Assembly: GCA_007922305.1 (NCBI GenBank)
Contig: ML677351.1
Span: 9,453,558 to 9,517,557, forward strand
Length of the DNA stretch: 64,000 nt
DNA from: Dermatemys mawii
Lineage: Eukaryota > Chordata > Testudines > Dermatemydidae
Reading direction: 5' to 3'
Part shown: in pieces, positions 37,295 to 47,943 of the stretch
Numbering within the stretch: the first letter of the stretch is position 1
Layout: every line of letters starts with the position of its first letter
Made by a program: the position numbers and the translations under genes
Notes under the pieces: generated by a model
What the model was told of the DNA's origin: nothing
The model's input: the letters and a program-made list of their open reading frames with translations, nothing else
Databases searched by the model: none

Positions 37295-38079
37295 CCTTGG
37301 CTACACTTGCATGCTAGAGCGCATTAAATCAGCCCCGGGCACCCTAACACCTGAGGTGTGTACACTGGCAAAGCACTTAGAACGCCCGAACCCCTTGGCT
37401 GGAGCACTCCTGGTAATCCACCTCCACAAGAAGTGTAGAGTTTTCTGCGCCCCGCAGTGCCGCAGTGTCAGCATGGACAATGTGCTGCATTACTGCACTG
37501 TGATTGGCTTCTGTGACTGCGCTGTGATTGGGCCCATAATCCCCAGAAGTCAACTAACCACTGTGGTCATTGTTTTGAACTCGGCTTCAGGCATGTGGAT
37601 ATCCCCTTTCAAAGCTCCATTTCTGATAGCATGCATGCTTATTTGCTCCAGGAAACAAAATAAACAATTACTGTGGAACGCTGCTGCTGCTGGTGTGTGT
37701 GTGTGTGGTGTGTGTGTGCTGCTGCTGGTGTGTGTGTGCTGGTGTGTGTGTGAGAGAGCGGGAGACAGAGAGGCACGGGGAGGGACCTGATGTTGGGTTT
37801 CTCCCTTCCCCCTGCTGCTGTCTGAATTTACAAGATAGCATGCTGACACAGTCTGCCCCCCATGCTTTGCAAAACCCTTTCCAAAGCATGCTGCAGCCAC
37901 TTGCACACTGGGATAGCTACCACAATGCACTGCTCTCTGTGGCATTGCAAGAGCTGCTAATATGGACATGCTCCTCAGTCACAAGGAGCACAGTGTGAAC
38001 ACACAGCAGCGCTTTCCCTGTTGCTATCTCCGAGGGCTGGTTTAACTCCCATCACTCTACATCTGCAAGTGTAGCCATG
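37295..38079. mobile_element. Large MITE, 'GGCTACACTTGCA' ends
   Basis: The ends TTGGCTACACTTGCA and TGCAAGTGTAGCCATG are inverted complements. Flanks CCCTAAGG (37287-37294) and CCCTCAGT (38080-38087) agree at 6 of 8. At 785 bp it is large for a MITE and contains a TG microsatellite. The open frames at 37311-37790 and nearby have no domain. Its ends resemble those of 58064-58750. Confidence 0.7.
37693..37751. repeat. (TG)n microsatellite
   Basis: TG repeats broken by CTGCTGCTGG units, inside the MITE. It creates low-complexity frames on both strands. Confidence 0.9.
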
Positions 38080-38271
38080 CCCTCAGTCACATTTCAGAAC
38101 AGAAAATGACTACGGGACGGCAGAGATGTATTAAGGAAGATACCTAATTGAAAGAACAATAATGAAATTGCCTGGGACAAAGGCATGCAGACTGGTCTGT
38201 GAAATACAGTCTTTGAAAGGTGGCTATTAATCATTGCTGAGAGTCTTTGTATCCTCAGTGGGCCATCTGTA

Positions 38272-38568
38272 GGATTGCCTACATGGGGACACTCCGGAAA
38301 ATTAATCAAAATTAATGTCTAAAGCGGATTACTTAAACCACATTAATCCTCTCTGTGGATGCTCTTATTTAGAACTGAAGTGGCCTTAATTCGGTTTCTC
38401 TTAATTCAGTGAATTAAGGTGCTTTTCACTGAATTGAACTAAACCAAATTAAGGCCCCTTTAATTCTGAACAGGAGCATCCACACAAGGGTTTAAATGAG
38501 GTTTAATTAATCTATTTGAAAAGTATATTTGGATTAATTTGCCCGAGTGTCCCCATGGAGGCAAGCCT
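38272..38568. mobile_element. Palindromic MITE, about 297 bp
   Basis: The left TGCCTACATGGGGACACTCC and right GAGTGTCCCCATGGAGGCA ends are inverted, and the complementarity continues through the interior (GGTTTAATTAATC type arms and a 'TTAATTCAGTGAATTAA' centre). Target duplication not resolved. Confidence 0.8.
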
Positions 38569-38659
38569 TAAGTCACAGATGGCATGCAAGATATATGGGG
38601 ATGCTAGGCTCTTTAATATAATATTTTAATATATTTGATTTATCTTCAAAAACCTTTGT

Positions 38660-38800
38660 ATGTTACTTATCTTTTTAGACTATAAGCTCTTAAAGACTAT
38701 TTCTTTGTACATATTTGTATAGTATTAGCACAATGCAACCCCAATACAGACTGGCCACTAGTGTAATATTGACATTAAACACCATTTAGTATCATTATTA
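38660..38800 (+). repeat. L2-like LINE 3' tail
   Basis: 'TTAGACTATAAGCTCTTAAA', 'TATTAGCACAATGCAACCCC' and the trailing 'TTAGTATCATTATTA' follow the L2-like 3' terminus order. This may be the end of the element whose reverse transcriptase remnant ends near 37250, separated by two MITEs. Confidence 0.6.
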
Positions 38801-39082
38801 AGCAGATTTGCATCTAGGTTCATGAGGTTCTATAAGCATGTTTCATTGATGCAAATGGTCTCACAATAATGCATAGAGAAGAGAGGAACATACAAATGTA
38901 CCAGTGTTTTTGGTGTTGGCAAGGGACACAGATATTCTGTTCTTGTTGGTCATACACTATTCCCTACGTTGGTCGCTTTCATAATCTGGCTGACATCAAG
39001 AATCAAAAAGCTTAGCATAGCCAATGTATAGGAAAACTTCTTAAATGCCCCCTTACTGTCCTTCTACTGAAAGGGTGCAACA
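38801..39082. other. No recognisable feature
   Basis: Short gap before the PLE. No PLE reverse transcriptase text is visible here, which sets the 5' truncation point near 39083-39105. Confidence 0.4.
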
Positions 39083-39757
39083 ATGGAGCTGACAGCTGGC
39101 ATCAACCAAAGCAATTTGCATGAAAATCCTTTCAAATACAATCCCTCACTTTCACAGGCCTTGGGAGGCAGGCCAGTCCTGGCCTACAGACAACCTGCCA
39201 ACCTCAAGCATATTCTCACCAGCAACAGCACACCGCGCCATAATAACTCTAACTCAGGAACCAATCCATGCAACAAACCTCGATGCCAACTCTGCCCACA
39301 CATCTACACCAGCAACACCATCACAGGACCACACCAGATCAGCCACACCATTACTGGTTCATTCACCTGCACATCTACCAATGTAATATACGCCATTATG
39401 TGCCAGCAATGTCCCTCTGCTATGTACATCGGCCAAACTGGACAGTCCCTACGAAAAAGGATAAATGGACACAAATCAGATATCAGGAATGGCAATATAC
39501 AAAAACCTCTAGGAGACCACTTCAACCTCACCGGACACACCATAGAAGATTTAAAGGTCAGCATTTTGCAGCAAAAAAACTTCAAGTCCAGACTGCAAAG
39601 AGAGACTGCAGAGCTGCAATTCATTTGCAAATTTGACACAATCAATTTGGGACTGAATAGAGATTTTGAATGGCTAGCTAACTACAAAAGCAGCTTCTCT
39701 TCTCTCGCTATTCACACCTCCAGTTCAGCTGCTAGAGGAACACCTCACCCTCCCTGA
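39083..39757 (+). CDS. PLE GIY-YIG endonuclease fragment, open frame
   Basis: In intact PLEs this C-terminal part nicks target DNA for target-primed insertion. The 224-residue frame is open throughout. Residues 18-45 ('FKYNPSLSQALGG', 'LAYRQPANLKHIL') match the PLE segment after the reverse transcriptase. A Cys-rich linker follows (C63, C68, C71, H73). The endonuclease core shows VIYAI with Y103, a C107/C110 pair, YIG at 115-117, R124/R126, H130 and H146; E174 or E177 is the likely metal-binding Glu. The Met at 39083 is arbitrary, since the true protein would start far upstream and the reverse transcriptase is gone. So it is probably unexpressed. The preserved frame suggests a fairly recent insertion. 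Confidence 0.85.
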   Translation: MELTAGINQSNLHENPFKYNPSLSQALGGRPVLAYRQPANLKHILTSNSTPRHNNSNSGTNPCNKPRCQLCPHIYTSNTITGPHQISHTITGSFTCTSTNVIYAIMCQQCPSAMYIGQTGQSLRKRINGHKSDIRNGNIQKPLGDHFNLTGHTIEDLKVSILQQKNFKSRLQRETAELQFICKFDTINLGLNRDFEWLANYKSSFSSLAIHTSSSAARGTPHPP

Positions 39758-39858
39758 TTAGAGATAACAAGCTGGTTCAGCCTCATTGGACTAACCTTGT
39801 TATCTCCCACCTGGTTCTTGCCTACCTATTTATACCTGCCCCTGGATACTTCCACTGC

Positions 39859-39903
39859 ATGCATCCGACGAAGTGGGTATTAGCCCACGAAAGCTTATGC
39901 TCT
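39859..39903 (+). ncRNA. Hammerhead-ribozyme-like motif of the PLE
   Basis: The order fits a minimal hammerhead. A CUGANGA-like box reads CCGACGA (39865-39871). Helix II is GTGGG/CCCAC (39873-39877 with 39884-39888). GAAA follows at 39889-39892. A 3-bp helix III AGC/GCT (39892-39894 with 39899-39901) closes a TTAT loop. C39902 is at the cleavage position. Deviations: C instead of the conserved U in the first box, one extra A before helix II, and no clear helix I. So this is probably an impaired relic. Very short helix III is typical of retroelement hammerheads. Confidence 0.55.
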
Positions 39904-39990
39904 AAAAAAATTTTAGTTAGTCTTTAAGGTGCCACAGAACTCTTTGTCACTATATAAAAACACTTGATAGGCAGCTACTGTGTACTGCAG

Positions 39991-40375
39991 CTAGTGGGTG
40001 CAGAGACGGACAGCAGCATATGTGCATCCTTTTCCTTAACTTAATTAAAATAATGGTTTTACTTGGAAATCATCTCATGCCTCTATATTGTGTGTTTTTT
40101 TTTTTTTTTAAAAAACCCAGCATTGATGATATAGTGAAAATATAAGAAGCCAATGACTACGATAGTGGATAGTTTTGCTTTCTGTGTATTGATTTATTAG
40201 GTATTAAGTCAAATATATTTAAAATTAAGTTTTGTTACATGTTTGGCTCTAGTGAGGAGTCTGGTAAGACTAAGAAGCTATATTTAAAGGAAAGTGAAGT
40301 TCTGAATGCCATTTAAAAAAAAATTACAGCTATAAGCCATAAATATGCAGAAAGTCATTTTTCAGAATGGTCTCA
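39991..40375. other. No recognisable feature
   Basis: AT-rich DNA with a T-run near 40097-40112. Nothing else recognised. Confidence 0.4.
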
Positions 40376-41361
40376 ACTCAGTTACATAAAGTACATGATC
40401 TGGAGAAAGGAGTAAACAGTGAGATGGTAAAGTTTGTAGATGATACAAAATGCTCAAGATAGTTAAGACCAAAGCAAACTGTGAAGAACTTCAAAAAGAT
40501 CTCACAAAACTAAGTGGCTGGGCAACAACACGGCAAATGAAATTTAATGTGGATAAATGTAAAGTAATGCACATTGGAAAAAATAACCCCAACTATACAT
40601 ACAATACGATGGGGGCTAATTTAGCTGCAACGACACAAGAAAAAGATCTTGGAGTCATTGTGAATAGTTCTCTGAAGACATCCATGCAGTGTGCAGCGGC
40701 AGTCAAAAAAGCAAACAGGATGTTAGGAATCATTAAAAAAGGGATAGAGAATAAGATGGAGAATATCTTATTGCCCTTATATAAACCCATAGTGCACCCA
40801 CATCTTGAATACCGTGTACAGATTAGGGGTTTGGAACAGATCCAATATGAGGACAGATTATAGATGCTAGGACTTTTCATCCTGGAAAAGAGGAGAATGG
40901 GGGGGATATGATAGAGGTATATAAAATCATGAGTGGTATGGAGAAAGTGAATAAGGAAAAGTTATGTACTTGGTCCCATAATATAAGAATTAGGGACCAC
41001 CAAATGAAATTAATGTGCAGCAGGTTTAAAACAAATAAAAGGAAGTTCTTTTTCACATACCTGTAGAACTTCTTGCCTGAGGAGGTTGTGAAGGCTAGAA
41101 ATAAAACAGGGTTTAAAAGAGACCAGGATAAACTAATGGATGTTAACTCCATTAATGTCTATTAGCCAGGATGGGTAAGGAATAGTGTCCCTGGCCTCTG
41201 TTTGTCAGAGAGTGGTGATGGATGGCAGGAGAGAGATCACTTGATCATTACCTGTTAGGTTCACTTACTCCAGGGCAGCTGGCATTGGCTACTGTCGGTA
41301 GACAGGATACTGGGCTGAATGGACCTTTGGTCTGACCCAGTATGGCCATTCTTATGTTCAG
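40376..41361 (+). mobile_element. CR1 LINE, short 5'-truncated copy
   Basis: It starts within the reverse transcriptase ('HDLEKGVNSE' near 40393) and runs to a CR1 3' UTR, 'AGACAGGATACTGGGCTGAA', with terminal CATTCTTATGTTC. Same subfamily as 21958-23492, with an internal deletion. Confidence 0.92.
40393..41150 (+). pseudogene. CR1 reverse transcriptase C-terminal remnant
   Basis: Encodes the palm end and thumb of the CR1 reverse transcriptase. The first part holds the catalytic motif as FVDD (both Asp kept, Ala changed to Val). The 40450-40863 frame then gives 'KIVKTKANCEELQKDLTKLS', 'FNVDKCKVMHIGKNN' and 'LLPLYKPIVHPHLEY'. A 69-bp in-frame deletion at about 40823 removes 23 codons that the 21958 copy retains. 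A stop at 40861 and later frameshifts end the frame. No endonuclease part is present. Confidence 0.88.
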
Positions 41362-41978
41362 CTATTACACAGACTATCACAACATTTCTCTTCTGTTTTC
41401 TCTCGTGTTATTTTCCTATAATTTTGTTTACAGAAGAAAGGGGAAACAAGGAATGAGGTGGAACTAAAGAGAACATAATGCACTAATTCAGTCTACTGGA
41501 AAAGTACCAAATGTTTTAGAAGCCATTCCACTGTATGTTTTCTTTCCTTTAGAAATCAAGTAATCTAAGAACACATATGAATAGAAACTAAACAGTTTTA
41601 ATCATCAGGTATATAAGAGGTAAAAATCTTGAAAGAGCTGGCTGGTATTAAAGATCTAACCTTTATTTTATCCCCTTCTCTTTTAGAAACAGTTAATTTT
41701 CTAACTACAAAGCTTATTCTACATAATCTTTATGGTATAAAAAAATCCAGTCAGCTAAAAACTGCATCAGGCCCTTAAAAATCAATGCACAAATCCTTGT
41801 CATGAAAGTTATGCAAATGACTATTTTCAAAGATAAGGGTCACAAAGTGCTTTAGATCATTTCACTCTATGAGAATGCTTTAGTCTATCAGCTGTCTCAA
41901 GGAATGCATAAAATTGAATTCTAGCCTGAATATTACATGTTAGAGCCAAAGTGAAAAGTGACAATAAGGATTTTTCTT
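41362..41978. other. No recognisable feature
   Basis: AT-rich non-coding DNA. Nothing recognised. Confidence 0.4.
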
Positions 41979-42122
41979 AATACAATGATTCACAGTCAGT
42001 TCTATTTAATTTAGGACACCCTCAAAGTAACCCTAAATTATAATGATGAACTTATATATATTATTTGGGGTTAGTTTGAGAGTATCCTAAATTAAATAGA
42101 ATTGATTGTGAATTGTTGTATT
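41979..42122. repeat. 144-bp inverted-repeat MITE
   Basis: Two 57-bp arms (41979-42035 and 42066-42122) match as reverse complements at 49 of 57 positions around a 30-bp AT-rich spacer. The arms begin AATACAATGATTCACAG and end CTGTGAATTGTTGTATT-like. No target duplication was resolved, and the superfamily is not assigned. Confidence 0.85.
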
Positions 42123-42847
42123 ATTTGAATATTATATATATTATATTTCAGACACAGACTATATGAATAAGTGCATAAGGAAAATTGAATAAATCCTTAT
42201 CTTAAAAAAGGTGATTTTTTTTCAAGTTACTTCAACACAACTAAAGCAAAAGTAAAAGCTAAGTTTAAGTTTTACTGATAGGTATATAATTATACTTTTT
42301 ATAAAATCCATTCTACTTTGCTAGTGTCTTATCAGCAAAGGCATATTAGCTGCAAGCCAATTCTAACAGAGAGGATTATAGTACAGTACATTAGCATGGG
42401 CAAAAATATAAGTAAAATATATATTGCAAGGTCTACATATATTTCTATGGTTATAATAGCAACAATTTTTTGAGTGTGTAGAGACTGCTGATGCTCTGAA
42501 GATGGGAATAGCTGAATTACTATAAAGACAATGGCTTTACATTTTCAGTAAAAGGACTCACAGGAACAATTGTCAATGTTGTTACTGTACAAAATATCCT
42601 TAAACAGCTACAAGATTCCCTGTTCCCTTATTACTCTCACCCATAAATCTCCATTAAAAAAAGCAATGTGCCCTGAATGCCATGAATTGAATGAAATAAA
42701 GAAAAACTCTCAGGTATATGGTAGGCATGATTTGGAATATTTTTTGAATATATGTTATACTTTTCTTCATTTGAAACTCCAAGTAACACACATATGTGCT
42801 GCCGCCAAGTAATTTCCATCTTTCCTCGGTAGATAAGTAACACTAGC
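42123..42847. other. No recognisable feature
   Basis: AT-rich DNA. The overlapping frames at 42570-42843 on both strands have no domain. Confidence 0.4.
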
Positions 42848-42849
42848 TA

Positions 42850-42993
42850 TAGAGCTGAGTGAAAACTTGATTTTTAAGTTTTGTGGCTTAACAGACAAAT
42901 CTGATGTTTGTTTTTTTGGGTTCAATTACAACTGATTTTTTTATTTTTCCTTATAGAAAAACGTTTTGTTCTACCTGAAATGGATTTCTGTCT

Positions 42994-43024
<31 letters not shown>

Positions 43025-43289
43025 GTTTCATTTTTGGGTGTTTTCTTTACTCTTAGAATTTTTAAAACAAATATCGCTGAACTTCAGAATGAAATTATTT
43101 CAAATAAAATGTAAAAATATTTCCCTTTGGGAAACCCCCCCCCCACAACATTTAAATATTTTTTAAAAATCTTACTGGACTAAAACTATTGGCCAAATTT
43201 GACTTGAAGTAATAAATAGCTTTGACAGAAAAAAAAATGTATTTTTAGGCAAATAAATTGTTCACCAATTTTTTTTCTCTAGCTCTATA
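42850..43289. repeat. MITE with 'TAGAGCTGAGTGAA' ends
   Basis: The left TATAGAGCTGAGTGAAAA and right TTCACCAATTTTTTTTCTCTAGCTCTATA ends are inverted. The T- and A-rich interior is typical of a reptile family of that kind. An unbroken T21-A11 run and a C9 run lie inside. Ends approximate. Confidence 0.55.
42993..43024. repeat. T21-A11 run
   Basis: An uninterrupted T-run (42993-43013) followed directly by an A-run (43014-43024). It is self-complementary and prone to length error. Confidence 0.9.
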
Positions 43290-43389
43290 CCTGACAAAAG
43301 TAGAAACCACATGTAAGATGTCAACTCTAATGAGCAAGCACTGTAATTAGCTCCCACTCCTCATCAAATTTTAAAAGGAGAGGGTGAAC

Positions 43390-43690
43390 CAACATTATTT
43401 ACCTAGACATTCAAAAGGCTTTGACAAAGTGCCTCACAAAAGGTTATTAGGGAAAGTTGTCCTGGTATGAGAAGTAAAGTATTGTCCCATAAAGGAACTA
43501 GCTAGTAGTAACACTAAGTAATAAAAGGTTAATTTTCATCATGGCAAAAGGTTAACAGTGAGATGCCATCAAGATTTCACTGTAGGATCAGTGGTATTTA
43601 ATGTATTTTTTTAATGATTGGGAAATGGCGGTGAGTAATGAGATGGCAAAATTAGCAAATGAGAGTATTTAGATAGGTCAACAATGGAAA
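43390..43690 (+). pseudogene. Old CR1 reverse transcriptase scrap
   Basis: 'ACCTAGACATTCAAAAGGCTTTG' with 'ACAAAGTGCCTCACAAAAGG' encodes a decayed YLDFQKAFDKVPH block. Further on, 'GTAGGATCAGTGGTATTTAA' and 'GTGAGTAATGAGATGGCAAA' keep the order of the CR1 domain, with several deletions. More diverged than the two CR1 copies above. Confidence 0.6.
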
Positions 43691-43699
43691 AAGAGTGAG

Positions 43700-46600
43700 T
43701 TATTTTTGTTTGTTTGTTTTGAAGCTCTTAATGGTTTTCAAACCTGCTCCTTATGACTTTTACAAACAGCTATCTGGGTTCACATACCATCATCCCACTT
43801 GTAGTCAAAGTTTACTGAAACAAGTCCTAAACTCCAGAACTTAATCTTCATCCTGTCCCTCTCCTCCACACTTTCACTTTCTTCCTGACCATTTTCTATC
43901 ATCACTTTGAAGATTTCCATTCTAAAAATATTATTGAATGAAGATTACACTCTATATATCCCCTTTCCTTTAAAATTAGCCCTCCATGTTTATTTGGGCT
44001 TAAATTCCAGAAACAGTATTATTCTGTATATATTTTTATTCTCATGTAGTGCTTTCACAGGTGGCTTTATTTAAACAAAGCATTTCATATGCAATCTTAA
44101 CTATGGTGCAGATTGTGTGCCACCATAATAATACTGTTTACTATTTTTATTATTTATTATTGTAGTGGAGAGGAATTCAAACTTTTGAAATGAGGAACCC
44201 TTAGCCCTTCTCAAGTATCTTCTTGAAAAGACAAAATGATTTACCAAACAGTAAAAAGTAACAGTTGAATATGTCAACACCAAGTGGACAAGGTAGCTGT
44301 ACACCTTTCATTAATCTGAATGAGAGTTCTGTGGTGAAATAATCTAGACAGCTTTGAAAATATTAATTTGTAATAATGCCCCCCCAAAGATGACTGTTTA
44401 TCCAAGGATTGGGATCTAAATTGGTCTAAATTTATTTTAAGATAAGGATTGAAAGCTCCAGCTATCATACAGGTTCAACTATTTTAAGTACTAACATTTT
44501 GTCTTGGGTTTTTTCCCCCCCACCCCTTTCCTAAACTTGGCTTCCTTTTACTGGCACTTTACCTCCAATTGGTGGCTTCTTATGAGGTTGCCATCCAAAT
44601 TGTTCTGTGAATTGAATCACTGGGGAATATAAAAAAGAGAGGTGACTGTTTGTTCTCAAAGAAAATCAATAGAAATACTTACCTGTGCCATATGGGCACC
44701 ATGAGCATGAGATATTAAATAAATGTTAACAAAAAAGTCTTTACGATCCTCAGACGAAAGACATGATGAAGTGAAAAGAACTTTTCTCACAATGAAAATG
44801 GCTGAGAAACATATAATTACCACAAGAACAATGAAACATTCTTCATTGTCAATTTACAAAATTAATTTAGTGCTCAAAAAAAGGTGATGGGGCAGACCTG
44901 GGAACTCAAGTCCTCCATTTAACCCCAGAAGAGGTATTGCAGAGCAGAAACAGTACTGACACTCACATGATACAATATAATCTATTACACTATGATATTA
45001 TGATATCAATCTAGTACACAGAGATGTAGCACAAACTTTCTCATGCTGACAAACCAATGTGGCTCAGTCTTGAACCACGTGGTTCACCTCCAATGGTGAG
45101 TGTAATAATACCCATGCCGTTTCAAATCTTAGTTTCTACTAAGACTGAACAACAGTGCCAGCTGTGTTTGCAGTTTTTTGTAATGTAGATACTTATCCAG
45201 TAGAAACTTGGCTTAGACAACCAAGTCACTTCACATATGCCACTCAAGAGCAGAGAATGGTTATACAATATATTGTATATACAGTCAGGCATCATTAGTA
45301 GATGGAACAAAAATCTCAGAATGGAAAAATGGCTATATATATATATCTCCAGATCCATATATGGCTAGTGATTGTGCTTTCAAAATAAATATTCTGATAA
45401 AGGTCAAAGGCAGCTTCTGACAGAAGTGGTAAACAAGGATTTGGTCCAAAGAAATTACAATATAACCCAACCTTCTCTGTTTCAGTGTGTGGAACCCTTA
45501 CTTCAGTCTAGAGCGGGAGCCCCCTCAAATCATTTTGTGAGAATGTATGATGTCCATTCTACCTTACATGGTTTCTCTGCCACCTACGGAAGTAGAAGCC
45601 TCTTGCAAACACATGATTTTCTAAGATCTAAGTTTGTGGACGGTGGTGGTGGTTGGGAAGCAGCGATGCAAAAATGAGACTTTGTACTGAGCTCTAATCA
45701 CAAGGTAAGTATGCAAGGTTACTCATGCATGAAAATGAAGCAAATGAATATGGTGATTATCACAGTGATAACTCAACTGCACATTAAAATAGTTTCATGC
45801 ATCTTTTTCTGCCAAGTATATTTGAATAGAACAATAATTTTGTCCTAGAAAGTGCAAGCAAATTTAAGTTGAATGTCAAAGAGAAAATCAAAACAAATCA
45901 TACCCATCACCAGTGGCCTTTAATTTAATCTATTGCTTTCATGCAAACAGTGATTTTGGAAGACTTCAATATCCTCCCTCAAAAAAAACACCAACAAACA
46001 AACAAACATTTCAATACATCTATAGGTGTTTGTTGTTGACTCCAAATATATCAAAATTGCTTGAGAAATAAGTTACATAATTAAAACAGAATGATAATTT
46101 TTACTTACCAAAAGAGAATTAGATCGATAATTATGTGAATATTGCTCAGTGAAATATTCTGTATTGTGGTCCAGTCTCTGGTGTCCTCCATATTCTGATG
46201 CATCAGAATCCAGTGCAATTTTATACTTAAAACAATTGATTAAGGAACTATCACTGTTGTTAAATGTAGAAAAATGATGTATGACATTACACATCAATAT
46301 ATTCCAACTTAATTTTTTAAAAAAAATATGAAACCATTCAAGAAGAGGAAGAGGGTTGGGGGGATTGGGAGTGGGGAAGAGATACTTAGTCAACTACAGA
46401 AACTCCACACTTGTACCGTAGTGTTTTTATACACTAAGTTATAATATACATTTCTTTTTCCTATTTACTGAAATATCCATCTTATGACAGATTCCTAGGA
46501 AAGACAAATATGATCTACTGTCCTTTGCAATTTTTTGTAAGTGATATATATGATAGTTTAAAATACTTTAGATTAGGCAGATATCTATGATTAACTACAT

Positions 46601-46819
46601 CAGTCGTCCAATGAAACAATGAACAAAAAGTGAATTGGATTAAAACCAGTATTTCTTAAAAGTACCTCGACAGTAACAATTAGCTAAATATCATAGTCTA
46701 TTGTGTTTTAGTAGTACATTGTCATCTTTAAACTGGTTCAGTGAGTCTTGGATCAGGTGAGCTAATCTGATAGTGATGAAAATATATAGTTTTAGAGTGG
46801 TTCACAACCATGACTGTCA
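43700..46819. other. Long stretch without recognised features
   Basis: About 3 kb of AT-rich DNA. A short TA run lies at 45335-45346. The frames at 45372-45677 and 46073-46393 show no domain. Confidence 0.4.
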
Positions 46820-47640
46820 GCCTCAGGGCACACTGTCACAAAGCAGGACAGAAACCCCTAACTGCTTGTATATTCTATAATTAGGTTTCATCAATCCGAT
46901 AAAAAACGTGAACTGAAACACTATAACAGTGTTACCATGAAGTCACATACAGTCCCCTTGGACACTCCAGTCTATCTATCTTGCCACTTGGGCAAGCAGG
47001 ACTCAGTGATAGTTGATTGCCATAGACTAAAGATCAGAAAAGATTCAGGTTGTTTCCAGTCCCAAGAGACTTACCCCCTGATCAATTTGTACCTCAGATA
47101 TCACACCAAAGACAATGCTTGTAGCCAATCCTACAGTAAACTAACTAAGAATTGATTAACTAGGAAAAAGAAACCAAAGAGTTATTTAAAGGTTAAAGCA
47201 GGCAACATATATATACAAATGAATTACAGTTTATGGTCCCAAAGGTGGCAGTTGTAATGTCAGGACTGAATGTCTTTTAGGGCTAACCCAGGTTGACCCT
47301 GGGGATCTCTGCTTTATTTCCTAGCTCCAGCCCTCTGAGAGTCCAAACATCAAACGAAGGGTGAAAATTTTTCTCGTTTCCCTGTTTTATTTTCTTCTTC
47401 CAACATTCAAGATGAAGGGATTGGCTTTCTTGTACATAGCACCCTTATGGCTGTGAGAAGGCCATTAATCAAGTATTTGTAAGGCAATGTGTTCTACAGT
47501 GTTTTTTTTCAGTTTCTCTTGATAGATGTGGGGGACCACTCCTCCTGCCTGGGTTCACAAGTTCAGAGCAGGCATTTTTACAATTATAAAGTAAAACTTA
47601 CATATTATTTTATAGCATGGGATACAGACATTCTACAAGT
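46820..47640. repeat. Possible LTR-type dispersed repeat
   Basis: 'GTCACAAAGCAGGACAGAAA', 'CTAACTAAGAATTGATTAAC', 'GAGTTATTTAAAGGTTAAAG' and the end 'TAGCATGGGATACAGACATT' appear in an order that I associate with turtle LTR-like repeats. No protein frame and no paired copy in the window. Confidence 0.35.
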
Positions 47641-47803
47641 CTAACACCTATCTTGAATAATACTAATGTACAAGTGAGAGAGTCTGGTTCCCAGTATGAA
47701 TTTTTCAGTGCTTAGCTGATATCTATAGCCTTGGCAAGACCTGGCACCTGGTCTGCCAGCATCACAACAACAATTATTAGGGGATGGACTAATGTATGGA
47801 GTG

Positions 47804-47829
47804 CTATATAAAAATATATATATATATAA
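47804..47829. repeat. (TA)n microsatellite
   Basis: TATATAAAAATATATATATATATAAT simple sequence just before an inverted repeat. Confidence 0.85.
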
Positions 47830-47843
47830 TGTATAACCATACA

Positions 47844-47943
47844 ATTACAATTAAGGCATTTTACTAAATGTGATCCCAGATTATATGAATTGTAATATAA
47901 AATGAATTTGGGGTCACATTTAGTAAAATGCCTTAATTATAAT
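47844..47943. repeat. 100-bp inverted repeat
   Basis: 39-bp arms (47844-47882 and 47905-47943) are reverse complements with about four differences around a 22-bp AT-rich spacer. Arm text includes AAGGCATTTTACTAAATGTG. The match is high enough to suggest a recent MITE or a hairpin-driven conversion. No target duplication recognised. Confidence 0.88.

Larger units (their letters stand above)
39083..39990 (+). mobile_element. Penelope-like element, 5'-truncated
   Basis: The 3' third of a PLE: the linker and GIY-YIG endonuclease frame, a short untranslated stretch, then the terminal region with a hammerhead-like fold and 'AGTCTTTAAGGTGCCACAG'. The reverse transcriptase half is missing. The terminal block recurs at 32.9-33.1 kb. 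Known PLEs encode a reverse transcriptase fused to GIY-YIG and often carry hammerhead ribozymes in their terminal repeats. Confidence 0.85.

Noticed and set aside
37311..37998. Frames up to 159 codons
   Set aside because: They lie inside a 785-bp MITE and run through a TG microsatellite. The Val/Cys and Thr/His runs are low-complexity translation.
39268..39636. 122-codon plus-strand frame
   Set aside because: Out-of-frame shadow of the PLE endonuclease frame.
39304..39645. 113-codon minus-strand frame
   Set aside because: Antisense shadow of the PLE GIY-YIG frame.
40593..41152. Minus-strand frames of 91-95 codons
   Set aside because: Antisense shadows of the CR1 reverse transcriptase remnant.
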